A stretch of 31,879 nucleotides of DNA from the IMG/VR virus record IMGVR_UViG_3300027782_000240, positions 1-31,879 of that record; one strand, given 5' to 3'. The notes below the pieces were generated by a model that saw only the letters and a list, made by a program, of their open reading frames with translations, did no database searches and was not told the origin of the DNA. The stretch is from a virus. Below, one piece after another: positions 14,813 to 21,617 of this stretch (the first letter of the stretch is position 1; every line of letters begins with the position of its first letter). The position numbers and the translations under genes are program-made.

Positions 14813-15250
14813 ATGAATGACATTACACTTTTACTAAATGCCCCGACTAATAGCAGTTTGTGGCAACGAAGAGAATATGTTGCCACCCCCGAAGTAAGAC
14901 AAAAAATCAGTGACGCACTTCGAGGCAAAAAACATAATTACAAAAACGGTAACTGCCGAGCAGTAGTAACGCCACTCGGTGAGTTTAACAGCACTCTCCT
15001 CGCTGGGCAAGCCCACGGCATTCAGGGTCAGATTGTTCGAAAAATTATTAAAAAAGGTGCTCGTGGGTGGTATTATAAAGATACACCCGGCACTGATGTA
15101 AATGCTCCGCATATTCAAAATCGTCGGGCTGTAAAAACACCGCTGGGCTCGTTCAAAAGCCGTGGTGCCGCCGCCCGAGCACACGGGTGTGATGTGTGTG
15201 TTATTGATCGTAAATGTATTCAGGGAGTGCCAGGTTATGAGTATATCTGA
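14813..15250 (+). CDS. NUMOD-repeat DNA-binding protein lacking a nuclease domain
   Basis: 145 residues from the ATG at 14813. The N-terminal part has a NUMOD3-like segment (TPEVRQKISDALRGKKHNYK, about residues 27-46). Two NUMOD1-like units follow: VVTPLGEFNSTLLAGQAHGI (about 53-72) and VKTPLGSFKSRGAAARAHGC (about 106-125), each ending in a GWYY or GYEYI strand. NUMODs are the DNA-contact modules of homing endonucleases. No GIY-YIG, HNH or LAGLIDADG core is visible, so this is either a stripped relic or a DNA-binding protein. It resembles its downstream neighbour and overlaps it by 14 nt. Confidence 0.7.
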   Translation: MNDITLLLNAPTNSSLWQRREYVATPEVRQKISDALRGKKHNYKNGNCRAVVTPLGEFNSTLLAGQAHGIQGQIVRKIIKKGARGWYYKDTPGTDVNAPHIQNRRAVKTPLGSFKSRGAAARAHGCDVCVIDRKCIQGVPGYEYI

Positions 15251-15695
15251 CATTGAACTGCTATTATCGAAAACTATCGATACACGAACACTTGTCTCAC
15301 CAGCGTGTAATGCTGACTTCCGTAATAAACTATCTCGGGCACATAAAGGCAGAAAAAAAACACAACAGCACATTCAGCGTATTGCTGATTCGAGAACAAT
15401 AAGAATATTCCAAGGTAAGAATGTAAATGAATGGAGTGAAATACTGAACGGCGATAAGGGTGAAATACGAAAACATATTAAAAATGGCACTATGCTTGAA
15501 TACCGTCCTTATCGTAGGCATATTGGTTTAAAAAGTATAAAGAACAAACATTTTGTAAAACAACTAATGACTCCAAAAGGTATTATGACATATGAACAAG
15601 CAACAAAAGCATTTGGTTGGAGCCAATCAGAAACGGTGCGTAATCGTGTCCGTTCAGACAACTATCCAGACTGGTATGAAATATGTATAAAGTAA
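15237..15695 (+). CDS. NUMOD-like protein, paralogue of the preceding gene
   Basis: 152 residues from the ATG at 15237. Its start (SISDIELLLSKTIDTRT) parallels the previous protein's NDITLLLNAPTN, followed by a NUMOD3-like FRNKLSRAHKGRKKTQQHI. A C-terminal NUMOD1-like unit reads LMTPKGIMTYEQATKAFGWS, ending WYEICIK. The middle (SRTIRIFQGKNVNEWSEILN) may be a further degenerate unit. No nuclease core is present. Tandem duplication followed by divergence is the simplest reading. It overlaps the next gene by 13 nt. Confidence 0.65.
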   Translation: MSISDIELLLSKTIDTRTLVSPACNADFRNKLSRAHKGRKKTQQHIQRIADSRTIRIFQGKNVNEWSEILNGDKGEIRKHIKNGTMLEYRPYRRHIGLKSIKNKHFVKQLMTPKGIMTYEQATKAFGWSQSETVRNRVRSDNYPDWYEICIK

Positions 15696-15964
15696 CGCTA
15701 GAAGAACACACAATCGCCTCAGCCACTGAGATGCGAGAACTTGAGAACACGGGTGTGATTGAAGTATATGAGCCCAAAAACTCTCGACACAAGTTCTTTC
15801 ATAATATAAAGACAGCACCATATCGAACCTACAAGGGCAGTTGGGGACAAGAACATATCAAGTGGGATGGTGAGGGTGCCGCAGTGGTTCGAACTACCGC
15901 GACTCGTGCTAGAGAGATCAAGCATTGGTTCAGCGATCAATTGTTTGGTGATCACAACGAATAA
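15683..15964 (+). CDS. Unknown early protein
   Basis: 93 residues; starts 13 nt before the previous stop. The protein has many His, Lys and aromatic residues (SRHKFFHNIKTAPYRTYKGS) and an acidic end. I see no catalytic or binding motif. Position after two NUMOD proteins and before an HNH-like one suggests an accessory early gene. It is supported by its coupling and by continuous coding density. Confidence 0.6.
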   Translation: MYKVTLEEHTIASATEMRELENTGVIEVYEPKNSRHKFFHNIKTAPYRTYKGSWGQEHIKWDGEGAAVVRTTATRAREIKHWFSDQLFGDHNE

Positions 15965-15995
15965 CTCGCTTTGTCATTCACTTATTTACGGGCGA

Positions 15996-16010
15996 CTATA
16001 AATAAACATA
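15996..16010 (+). promoter_or_regulatory. CTATAAATA box 5 nt from a start codon
   Basis: CTATAAATA (15996-16004) lies exactly 5 nt before the ATG at 16010, and no ribosome site separates them. As a -10 element it would start the mRNA at or next to the ATG (leaderless). The same box and spacing occur before 17034, and a related box before 16722. Confidence 0.5.
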
Positions 16011-16330
16011 TGAGCAGAAAAGGACCCAGACCTCAATGTTGGAAAGTGCCAGGTGAGATACCTCACAAGCAGTATTGTGCCTGGAGCCAAATGAAAGCAC
16101 AAGCCAACTATCGAGGAGAACTTTGGATGCTCTCATTCGAAGACTTCAGACAGTTATGGTTGGGTCGTTGGGATCAGAAGGGTCGAGGCATTGATGATTA
16201 CTGCTTGACACGAGAAGATCAACGAGGTGCTTGGGTTATGGGCAATGTCAGTTGCATACCCAGACACGAACACTTGAGAAGAACTGGTTTATACAAAAAG
16301 GAAAAACGGAAATGGCAACAAGAATCATAA
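16010..16330 (+). CDS. HNH-like / phage endonuclease-type small protein
   Basis: 106 residues from the ATG at 16010; an upstream TTG (15971) would extend across the CTATAAATA box and is disfavoured. The pattern RKGPRPQCWKVPGEIPHKQY, WSQMKAQANYRGE, then GRGIDDYCLTRED, GAWVMGNVSCIPRHEHLRR is that of a small phage protein family related to HNH/AP2-type nucleases, in which a W-xxN segment and C-xTR motif frame a metal or DNA site. It overlaps the next gene by 19 nt. The family resemblance is fairly clear; nuclease activity is not shown. Confidence 0.65.
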   Translation: MSRKGPRPQCWKVPGEIPHKQYCAWSQMKAQANYRGELWMLSFEDFRQLWLGRWDQKGRGIDDYCLTREDQRGAWVMGNVSCIPRHEHLRRTGLYKKEKRKWQQES

Positions 16331-16713
16331 AATACATACCAAAAAACACAGCCGCTGGCACTGAATACAGAGAGATTGAAGAGGACGACAAGCAATTCAT
16401 ATTGACCTCGTGCATACAAGCACTAACCATTATGGCTGAATACGATACCATCAGCAGTGATGATACTGATCGTAAATGGGTTAGAGAGCAATGGTGGCAC
16501 AAAAAAGACAAACGCTTACACAAGAGTCAGAATGGCTTGAATACCCCGTGTTCAGTGTTGGGCGGTATAGTGCATAATATGATGTTTAAAACACCGCTTC
16601 AACGAGACTTGAGCGACAAGCAAATGAAGGACATTGAATTTGTGTTCTTGTTGTTGAGCAACATCAGAGAAGACATTGCTGGCATTAGATTCCAGATTGG
16701 ATTCGGCAGTTAA
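16312..16713 (+). CDS. Unknown early protein
   Basis: 133 residues from the ATG at 16312, with AAAAAGGAAAA about 10 nt upstream inside the previous gene; an earlier in-frame start at 16231 lies deep in that gene. The protein is helical with DDTDRKWVREQWWHKKDKRL in the middle and RDLSDKQMKDIEFVFLLLSN near the end. No motif is recognised. It may belong to the early transcript; a TTAAATA box at its stop leads to the next gene. Confidence 0.6.
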   Translation: MATRIIKYIPKNTAAGTEYREIEEDDKQFILTSCIQALTIMAEYDTISSDDTDRKWVREQWWHKKDKRLHKSQNGLNTPCSVLGGIVHNMMFKTPLQRDLSDKQMKDIEFVFLLLSNIREDIAGIRFQIGFGS

Positions 16714-16721
16714 ATAGTTGT

Positions 16722-16988
16722 ATGAACAACGACTATTGGAACACTGGTTGGGACCCGCACCAAGCATTATTGCAATGTGAACAAAACATTATGCAATGTG
16801 CTGGTGCTATCAATCACGGCACTGAAGTAATGAAAGAACTTGCTGCCAAATACAATCATCAGCAAGAAGTTATTCAACAACTGCAATTCAATGATCGCAA
16901 ACTGCAACAATTGATTGATGCATTGAGACACCAGGTCATACAACAAGGTGCTCAACTAGAAATGTTCAAGATGCAAAACAACCAATAA
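16722..16988 (+). CDS. Coiled-coil protein, unknown
   Basis: 88 residues. The second half is a continuous heptad-like helix rich in Gln and Leu (HQQEVIQQLQFNDRKLQQLI, about residues 46-65, continuing to 80). No ribosome site precedes the ATG; instead TTAAATA (16710-16716) ends 5 nt upstream. It is closed by a terminator that overlaps its stop codon. Position just before the small terminase and the coiled coil would fit a virion or scaffold-type accessory, but no family is recognised. Confidence 0.6.
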   Translation: MNNDYWNTGWDPHQALLQCEQNIMQCAGAINHGTEVMKELAAKYNHQQEVIQQLQFNDRKLQQLIDALRHQVIQQGAQLEMFKMQNNQ

Positions 16989-17013
16989 GCCTGTTTTAGT
17001 CAGGCTTTTTTTT
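16987..17013 (+). terminator. Rho-independent terminator before the packaging genes
   Basis: AAGCCTG (16987-16993) pairs with CAGGCTT (17001-17007) around TTTTAGT, followed by a run of T to 17013. The 5' arm includes the last bases of the stop codon. It divides the early region from the late operon. Confidence 0.85.
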
Positions 17014-17016
17014 GGT

Positions 17017-17033
17017 CTATAATAAATAACAGT
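17017..17033 (+). promoter_or_regulatory. TATAATAAATA box before the small terminase
   Basis: TATAAT (17018-17023) overlaps AATAAATA (17021-17028), which ends 5 nt before the ATG at 17034. No -35 consensus and no ribosome site are visible. A likely late promoter giving a leaderless or nearly leaderless mRNA. Confidence 0.5.
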
Positions 17034-17429
17034 ATGAACGAAATTATTGACAGCGGGGCTGTGACTTTAAAGCCGCCTAAAAAAGAAAAGCAATTGGTAG
17101 AAGGCACGATTGAAGGCTATCCCATTGGCCGAGACAAAAAGGTTGTGCCCCCAGATGAGGTGCAAAAACTTGCAGCCTTGGGCTGTTCAAACCGTGATAT
17201 CGCAAACTTCTTTGGCATTGAAGAAAGCAATGTGAGTCGCCATTTTGCCGCCTTTATTACAAAAGGGCGTGAGGAGGTAAAGATTGCTTTACGCCGTGCA
17301 ATGCTGGACAATGCCTGCCGCAATCACTCAGCCGCAGTGCAAATATTCTTGGCTAAAAACCTACTAGGTATGAGTGATGTTCCTGTCAACACTGAAGACA
17401 AGAAGCCCTTACCTTGGAACGATGAATGA
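17034..17429 (+). CDS. terS: Terminase small subunit
   Basis: 131 residues. A helix-turn-helix-like segment (VQKLAALGCSNRDIANFFGI and following ESNVSRHF, about residues 43-70) is the DNA-recognition part. The following helical part (RRAMLDNACRNHSAAVQIFL then AKNLLGMSD) matches the well-known end of small terminases that assemble as rings. It recognises phage DNA and hands it to the large subunit encoded 300 nt downstream. Its stop overlaps the next start as ATGA. No ribosome site precedes it; see the TATAATAAATA box. Confidence 0.85.
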   Translation: MNEIIDSGAVTLKPPKKEKQLVEGTIEGYPIGRDKKVVPPDEVQKLAALGCSNRDIANFFGIEESNVSRHFAAFITKGREEVKIALRRAMLDNACRNHSAAVQIFLAKNLLGMSDVPVNTEDKKPLPWNDE

Positions 17430-17554
17430 AATTCTTAAAGAGATCACTAGAAAAGCGTGAAAGCACATTTGATGACATTTGTGCTCTTGAGCGTAGAGTC
17501 AATGTTCTGATTGTATTGGTGCTGGTGCAAATCATTGTGATTTTTTTGGACTAA
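17426..17554 (+). CDS. Tiny single-span membrane protein (possible lysis protein)
   Basis: 42 residues, coupled by ATGA to the small terminase gene. A basic/charged N-terminal half (KFLKRSLEKRESTFDD) is followed by LERRVNVLIVLVLVQIIVIF, a single membrane helix at about residues 21-40. In T7-like phages membrane lysis proteins sit between the terminase genes (18 and 19); this gene is in the same place. Spanin-like or holin-accessory function is inferred from position and topology only. Missed by length-limited gene calling. Confidence 0.6.
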   Translation: MKFLKRSLEKRESTFDDICALERRVNVLIVLVLVQIIVIFLD

Positions 17555-17566
17555 TGAGTAACGACA

Positions 17567-17731
17567 TTGACGCTGGCAGAACAGCATCTTTTCCTTGCAG
17601 TAATCATAGCCAACTACCTTTGGCTTCGTCCTTGGCTGACTGGCTTGGTCTGGGACAGAGATGTCATCATCACTCTCACAATAATAATTACGCTGACCAT
17701 ACTAGGTCAAGCCTACAATGCCTTTAAGTAA
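17567..17731 (+). CDS. Tiny two-span membrane protein (holin-like), TTG start
   Basis: About 54 residues from TTG at 17567, preceded by a weak GAG. Two hydrophobic segments, LFLAVIIANYLWLRPWLTGLVW (seen in two parts around a Pro turn) and VIITLTIIITLTILGQA, separated by DRD, give a class II holin-like topology. It follows two stops (TAA TGA) in the frame of the previous gene and overlaps the large terminase start by 14 nt. A competing ATG frame (17554-17726) gives a His/Cys-rich soluble product and looks less natural, although its TAATG junction fits this phage. Start choice is uncertain. Confidence 0.45.
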   Translation: MTLAEQHLFLAVIIANYLWLRPWLTGLVWDRDVIITLTIIITLTILGQAYNAFK

Positions 17732-18956
17732 TGCACAAGACACAGTGGCCAAGAACCCCGCACGATTCAGGGTGGTAGTTGCGGGTCGTCGCTTTGGTAA
17801 AACCCACCTTTCTATAAGAGAGTTATGCTATCACGCCAAGGATCCTGGGAAGGATGTATGGTATGTGGCACCTACCTACAAGATGGCACGACAAATTGTT
17901 TGGCGTAAATTAAAGAACAAACTACAAGATCTCAACTGGGTGGCCAAGACTAATGAAACAGAACTTACAATTATTCTTATCAACGGTAGCACTATCGCTC
18001 TTAAGGGTGCCGATAATTATGATAGCCTCCGTGGGGTGGGTCTTGACTTTATTGTTCTTGATGAGTTCGCGGACATCGACCCCGAAGCCTGGTATGAAAC
18101 CCTTAGACCCACCCTGTCCGACAAAGCAGGCAAAGCCTTGTTCATCGGCACGCCCAAAGGTATTGGTAACTGGGCTTATGAAATCTACCAGAACACACAG
18201 GATGACAGTGCCAACTGGCAATCATTCTCATACACTACACTAGACGGTGGACAAGTCCCACAAGAAGAAATTGATCAAGCCCGTAAGGATCTTGATGAAC
18301 GCACCTTTCGTCAAGAGTATATGGCCACCTTCGAAACATTCTCTGGCCGCATTTACTATGCCTTTGATCGTGCAGCCAATGTGCGTAAATACGAAGGTAA
18401 TACTCCTGATGTTCTTTATGTTGGAATGGATTTTAACATAGACCCAATGTCAGCAGTAATTGCTACCAGAATGGGCGATACCTTACATATCATAGATGAA
18501 GTGAGGATCTTTAGTTCCAACACACAAGAAGTGATTGGTGAACTGAAACAACGCTTCGGCAAAAGCAAACTTTGGGTCTACCCTGATCCTGCTGGCAATC
18601 AACGCAAGACATCAGCAGGTGGTGTCACCGATGTCACCTTGTTGAGCAATGCTGGATTCGTTGTCAAAGCACCTAGACACCACACACCAGTCCGTGATCG
18701 TATCAATGCTGTGAACTCTAGATTGTGTTCAAGCAGTGGTATAAGACACTTGATTATTGATCCTAAGTGTAAATATACAATAGAAGGTCTTGAACGACAG
18801 ACCTACAAAGAAGGAAGTAGCCAACCTGACAAAGACAGTGGCTACGATCATATGAACGACGCACTCGGGTATATGGTTGATTACCTATTTCCAGTGCGAA
18901 AAGATATTGACCCAAGCCTGCTGATACCACAGCGTTGGGGACACCGTGTGGTATAA
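17718..18956 (+). CDS. terL: Terminase large subunit (packaging ATPase and nuclease)
   Basis: 412 residues. ATPase: Walker A AGRRFGKT (residues 22-29); Walker B FIVLDE with D115 and catalytic E116; coupling motif GTPKG (144-148). RNase H-like nuclease: first aspartate in VGMDFN (D238), DPAGN at about 294, and YDHMNDALGY with D377 and D381. It cuts and pumps DNA into the prohead through the portal encoded next. The short length is normal for compact phage terminases. No ribosome site is seen; translation is probably coupled to the overlapping upstream gene. Confidence 0.95.
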   Translation: MPLSNAQDTVAKNPARFRVVVAGRRFGKTHLSIRELCYHAKDPGKDVWYVAPTYKMARQIVWRKLKNKLQDLNWVAKTNETELTIILINGSTIALKGADNYDSLRGVGLDFIVLDEFADIDPEAWYETLRPTLSDKAGKALFIGTPKGIGNWAYEIYQNTQDDSANWQSFSYTTLDGGQVPQEEIDQARKDLDERTFRQEYMATFETFSGRIYYAFDRAANVRKYEGNTPDVLYVGMDFNIDPMSAVIATRMGDTLHIIDEVRIFSSNTQEVIGELKQRFGKSKLWVYPDPAGNQRKTSAGGVTDVTLLSNAGFVVKAPRHHTPVRDRINAVNSRLCSSSGIRHLIIDPKCKYTIEGLERQTYKEGSSQPDKDSGYDHMNDALGYMVDYLFPVRKDIDPSLLIPQRWGHRVV

Positions 18957-18969
18957 CAAGGACAAGTAA

Positions 18970-20460
18970 ATGAACATTATTCAAACGCTATCAGATGAAC
19001 TTAAAAGACTACTGCAAGGTAATCTACTTTATGAAACCTATTTCCCACAGTGGCAATACCTACTAGAATCATATGTTGGTGGACAAGAATACAAAGACGC
19101 CAACCACCTAACACGCTATCAACTTGAAACAGACAATGAATACCGTGCTCGCATTGCCTCAACACCATTAGAGAATCATTGTCAAAGTGTGATATCAGTT
19201 TACAATTCATTCTTGTTCCGTGAAGATCCAGAGCGTGAATTCAACGGTCTTGAAGCAATGCCAGAACTTGAAGACTTCTTGTATGATGCAGACTTTGATG
19301 GTCGCAGCCTAGACGCATTTATGAAGGATGTTGCTACCTGGATGTCAGTGTTTGGACACGCTTGGATTATGGTAAGCAAGCCTAATGTTGGTGCAGTCAC
19401 AGTAGCCGATGAACAGGCCTTGGGCGTTCGCCCTTATGTTTCACTACTGACCCCAATGGTTGTGCTAGACTGGGAATATACCCGTGCTCCAAGCGGCCGC
19501 ATCACACTAAGTTACTTCCGCTACCTAGAAGAAACCACAGGCGATCTCAAGACAGTTAAGACTTGGACACCAGACCTAGTGACCACAGCAGTTATTGACA
19601 CCAAGAAATCAGTAATTCAAGAACTTATAGAAGAAGTCAACGGCCTAGGTATGATACCAGCCGTGTGTGCCTACAATGGTCGCAGTATCATCCGTGGCTT
19701 TGGCGTTAGTGATATCGCTGACATTGCTGATGCACAGAAGTTTATCTACAATGCCACAAGTGAAGTAGAACAAAGTCTAAGAATGGACAGCCATCCTAGT
19801 CTAGTAAAGACACCTGAGACACAAGCAGGCATTGGTGCTGGTAGTATTATTCATATGCCAGACAACTTGGATCCAGGCTTAAAGCCATACCTGTTAGAGT
19901 TTGGTGGTGCTTCAGTGGATTCAATATACAAGGCCATTGAACACGCTATTTCATCGATAGACAAGATGGCCAACACTGGTGCAGTTCGTGCAACTGAAAG
20001 CAAGGTTATGAGTGGTGTGGCTATGGAAACAGAGTTTCAATTGCTTAACGCCCGTCTAAGTGAGAAGGCAGACAACTTACAATTAGCAGAAGAACAGATG
20101 TGGAACATATGGTGTGCCTATATGGGCACTCAATGGTATGGTGAGATAGAATATCCAGGCTCATTCAACATCCGTGACACCGCTCAAGAAATCACACAAC
20201 TACAACAGGCCAAATCAGCCGCCACAAATCCCAAGGTATTTGACCTTATTGATGGTAAAATTGCGGAGTTCTTGGGTGAAGATCCGGCAGTTTATTTTGC
20301 CGCTGATATGGTGGAAGGTCAAGATGTTCTACCGGCTGAAACTGTATTTGAGCCGCACATTATGATTGACCCAGTCACAGGCAAAGAGTTTATTGCTCGC
20401 ACTGAACAAGAACATATGGACTATGCGGCACTAGGCTACTATCACAAAGATGAAAGTTAA
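18970..20460 (+). CDS. Portal protein
   Basis: 496 residues; ATG with AAGGAC upstream. The N-terminal half (YETYFPQWQYLLESYVGGQE, then YRARIASTPLENHCQSVISVY) and the helix-rich C-terminal half (VRATESKVMSGVAMETEFQL) are typical of siphovirus portals of the DUF4055-like kind. The dodecameric portal forms the DNA channel and binds terminase. Its place between large terminase and scaffold/capsid agrees. The next gene starts only 2 nt after the stop, with a GTG. Confidence 0.9.
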   Translation: MNIIQTLSDELKRLLQGNLLYETYFPQWQYLLESYVGGQEYKDANHLTRYQLETDNEYRARIASTPLENHCQSVISVYNSFLFREDPEREFNGLEAMPELEDFLYDADFDGRSLDAFMKDVATWMSVFGHAWIMVSKPNVGAVTVADEQALGVRPYVSLLTPMVVLDWEYTRAPSGRITLSYFRYLEETTGDLKTVKTWTPDLVTTAVIDTKKSVIQELIEEVNGLGMIPAVCAYNGRSIIRGFGVSDIADIADAQKFIYNATSEVEQSLRMDSHPSLVKTPETQAGIGAGSIIHMPDNLDPGLKPYLLEFGGASVDSIYKAIEHAISSIDKMANTGAVRATESKVMSGVAMETEFQLLNARLSEKADNLQLAEEQMWNIWCAYMGTQWYGEIEYPGSFNIRDTAQEITQLQQAKSAATNPKVFDLIDGKIAEFLGEDPAVYFAADMVEGQDVLPAETVFEPHIMIDPVTGKEFIARTEQEHMDYAALGYYHKDES

Positions 20461-20462
20461 GT

Positions 20463-20837
20463 GTGGAGAAAATAAAATACAAAGACATCCCTGCTGTTAG
20501 AAATTATCTAATAGAACAACAAGGCTATCGATGTGGGTTATGTGACGACATCATTGAACCAGGTAAGGCAGTATTGGACCACGATCATAGATCTGGGATA
20601 ATAAGAAGAGTTCTACACCGAGGCTGTAATTCAATGCTAGGCAAAATAGAAAACAATATGGCTCGCAGTGAAATAGATTTATTTCGTTTGATGAAGATAT
20701 CAAGTAAAGTAGCAGATTACATTAGCAACACCGCTACCAATTGGATACATCCTACATTTAAATCCAAAGAGGAGAAAAAGATGGCTTACAAGAAAAAGAA
20801 ATCACCAGGCAAGGGTGGCGGTAAGAAACGCTACTAA
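20463..20837 (+). CDS. Endonuclease VII-type HNH resolvase with basic tail
   Basis: 124 residues from GTG. The endonuclease VII signature is clear: C24-x2-C27, then LDHDH (residues 38-42), then H52-x2-C55-N56 and LGKIEN. The second zinc pair is His/Cys here, not Cys/Cys as in T4 gp49. Such enzymes resolve branched DNA ahead of packaging, which suits its place between portal and scaffold. The last 18 residues (MAYKKKKSPGKGGGKKRY) are very basic and begin at an internal ATG (20781) with its own strong ribosome site; see findings. Confidence 0.85.
   Translation: MEKIKYKDIPAVRNYLIEQQGYRCGLCDDIIEPGKAVLDHDHRSGIIRRVLHRGCNSMLGKIENNMARSEIDLFRLMKISSKVADYISNTATNWIHPTFKSKEEKKMAYKKKKSPGKGGGKKRY
20781..20837 (+). 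CDS. Possible internal 18-residue basic peptide inside the endonuclease gene
   Basis: An ATG at 20781 in the endonuclease frame has AAAGAGGAG (20766-20774) at ideal distance, one of the better ribosome sites in the window. Initiation here would release MAYKKKKSPGKGGGKKRY as a free peptide. It could equally be a fused tail of the endonuclease. Confidence 0.45.
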   Translation: MAYKKKKSPGKGGGKKRY

Positions 20838-20869
20838 ACCTGTTTATCAGAGTGATATGTAATCATTCA

Positions 20870-20899
20870 TATAAATAACTTATTAACACTCCAAGGAGG
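20870..20899 (+). promoter_or_regulatory. TATAAATA box and strong ribosome site before the scaffold gene
   Basis: TATAAATA (20870-20877) lies in the 71-base gap after the endonuclease gene, following a small ATATG/CATAT hairpin (20855-20859/20868-20872). CCAAGGAGGC at 20891-20900 is a near-perfect ribosome site. It may raise expression of scaffold and capsid. Confidence 0.45.
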
Positions 20900-20908
20900 C
20901 GATGCACA

Positions 20909-21592
20909 ATGTCAGATAATACATTGGTAACAGACAACGCAACTGATGCGGCAACTGAACAAACTGAAAATCAGGCACAAGCGACAAAAACTTATAGTCA
21001 GCAAGAAGTAGACAATATGATGGCCCGTATGAAAGGGTCGTTGGAAAAGAAACTCTTGAAGCCCTATGAAGACTTAGGCGACCCTAATGAACTTAGACAA
21101 CTTCGTGAAGAAGCCGCTAAGAAACAGCAAGCCGAAGCAATCAAGCGTGGGGAGTTTGAAAAGACACTACAAGAATTAGCCGCTAAAAAGGATGCTGAAA
21201 TCTCTAAGAGAGATAGTGTCATTAAAGAATACAAAGTGAATGTGCCTATTCTATCAGCCGCTGCCAAATATAATGCGGTAAATGCTGAACAGGTTAAGGC
21301 TCTACTCTCAACAAATGTAAGACTTAATGACAGTGGTGATGTAGAAGTAATAGACAGTAAGGGGTCAGTCCGTTACAATGACAAAGGTGAAGGCCTTGGC
21401 GTTGAGGACCTAGTGCGGGAGTTCCTAGATTCGAATCCGCATTTCAAACTTGCCAATCCTACAACTACAAATTCCAAAAGCAATATTGTAAGCAAAGGCA
21501 ATGCTCCGTTGGATGTAACCAAATTGGATATGAACAACCCAGAACATCGTGCCTTGTATAGAGAACATAGAAAGACACAGGGTCTTTCTTAA
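20909..21592 (+). CDS. Scaffolding protein
   Basis: 227 residues; ATG after AAGGAGG. A Thr/Asn/Gln-rich disordered start (about 1-30), then YSQQEVDNMMARMKGSLEKK, a long charged coiled-coil helix to about residue 110, a beta-rich central part (about 130-170), and a basic C-terminal tail ending HRALYREHRKTQG. Phage scaffolds of the GP20/DUF4355 kind have this order, the basic C-terminus contacting the capsid. Immediately upstream of the capsid gene, as expected. No protease motif, so removal without cleavage is likely. Confidence 0.85.
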   Translation: MSDNTLVTDNATDAATEQTENQAQATKTYSQQEVDNMMARMKGSLEKKLLKPYEDLGDPNELRQLREEAAKKQQAEAIKRGEFEKTLQELAAKKDAEISKRDSVIKEYKVNVPILSAAAKYNAVNAEQVKALLSTNVRLNDSGDVEVIDSKGSVRYNDKGEGLGVEDLVREFLDSNPHFKLANPTTTNSKSNIVSKGNAPLDVTKLDMNNPEHRALYREHRKTQGLS

Positions 21593-21617
21593 ACTTAACT
21601 TATAAAAGGAGTCTTAA

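Noticed and set aside
17554-17726. 57-residue ATG frame between the terminase genes
   Set aside because: It has a TAATG junction, but the product is His/Cys/Asn-rich without fold-like pattern, while the overlapping frame gives two clean membrane segments. Not fully excluded.
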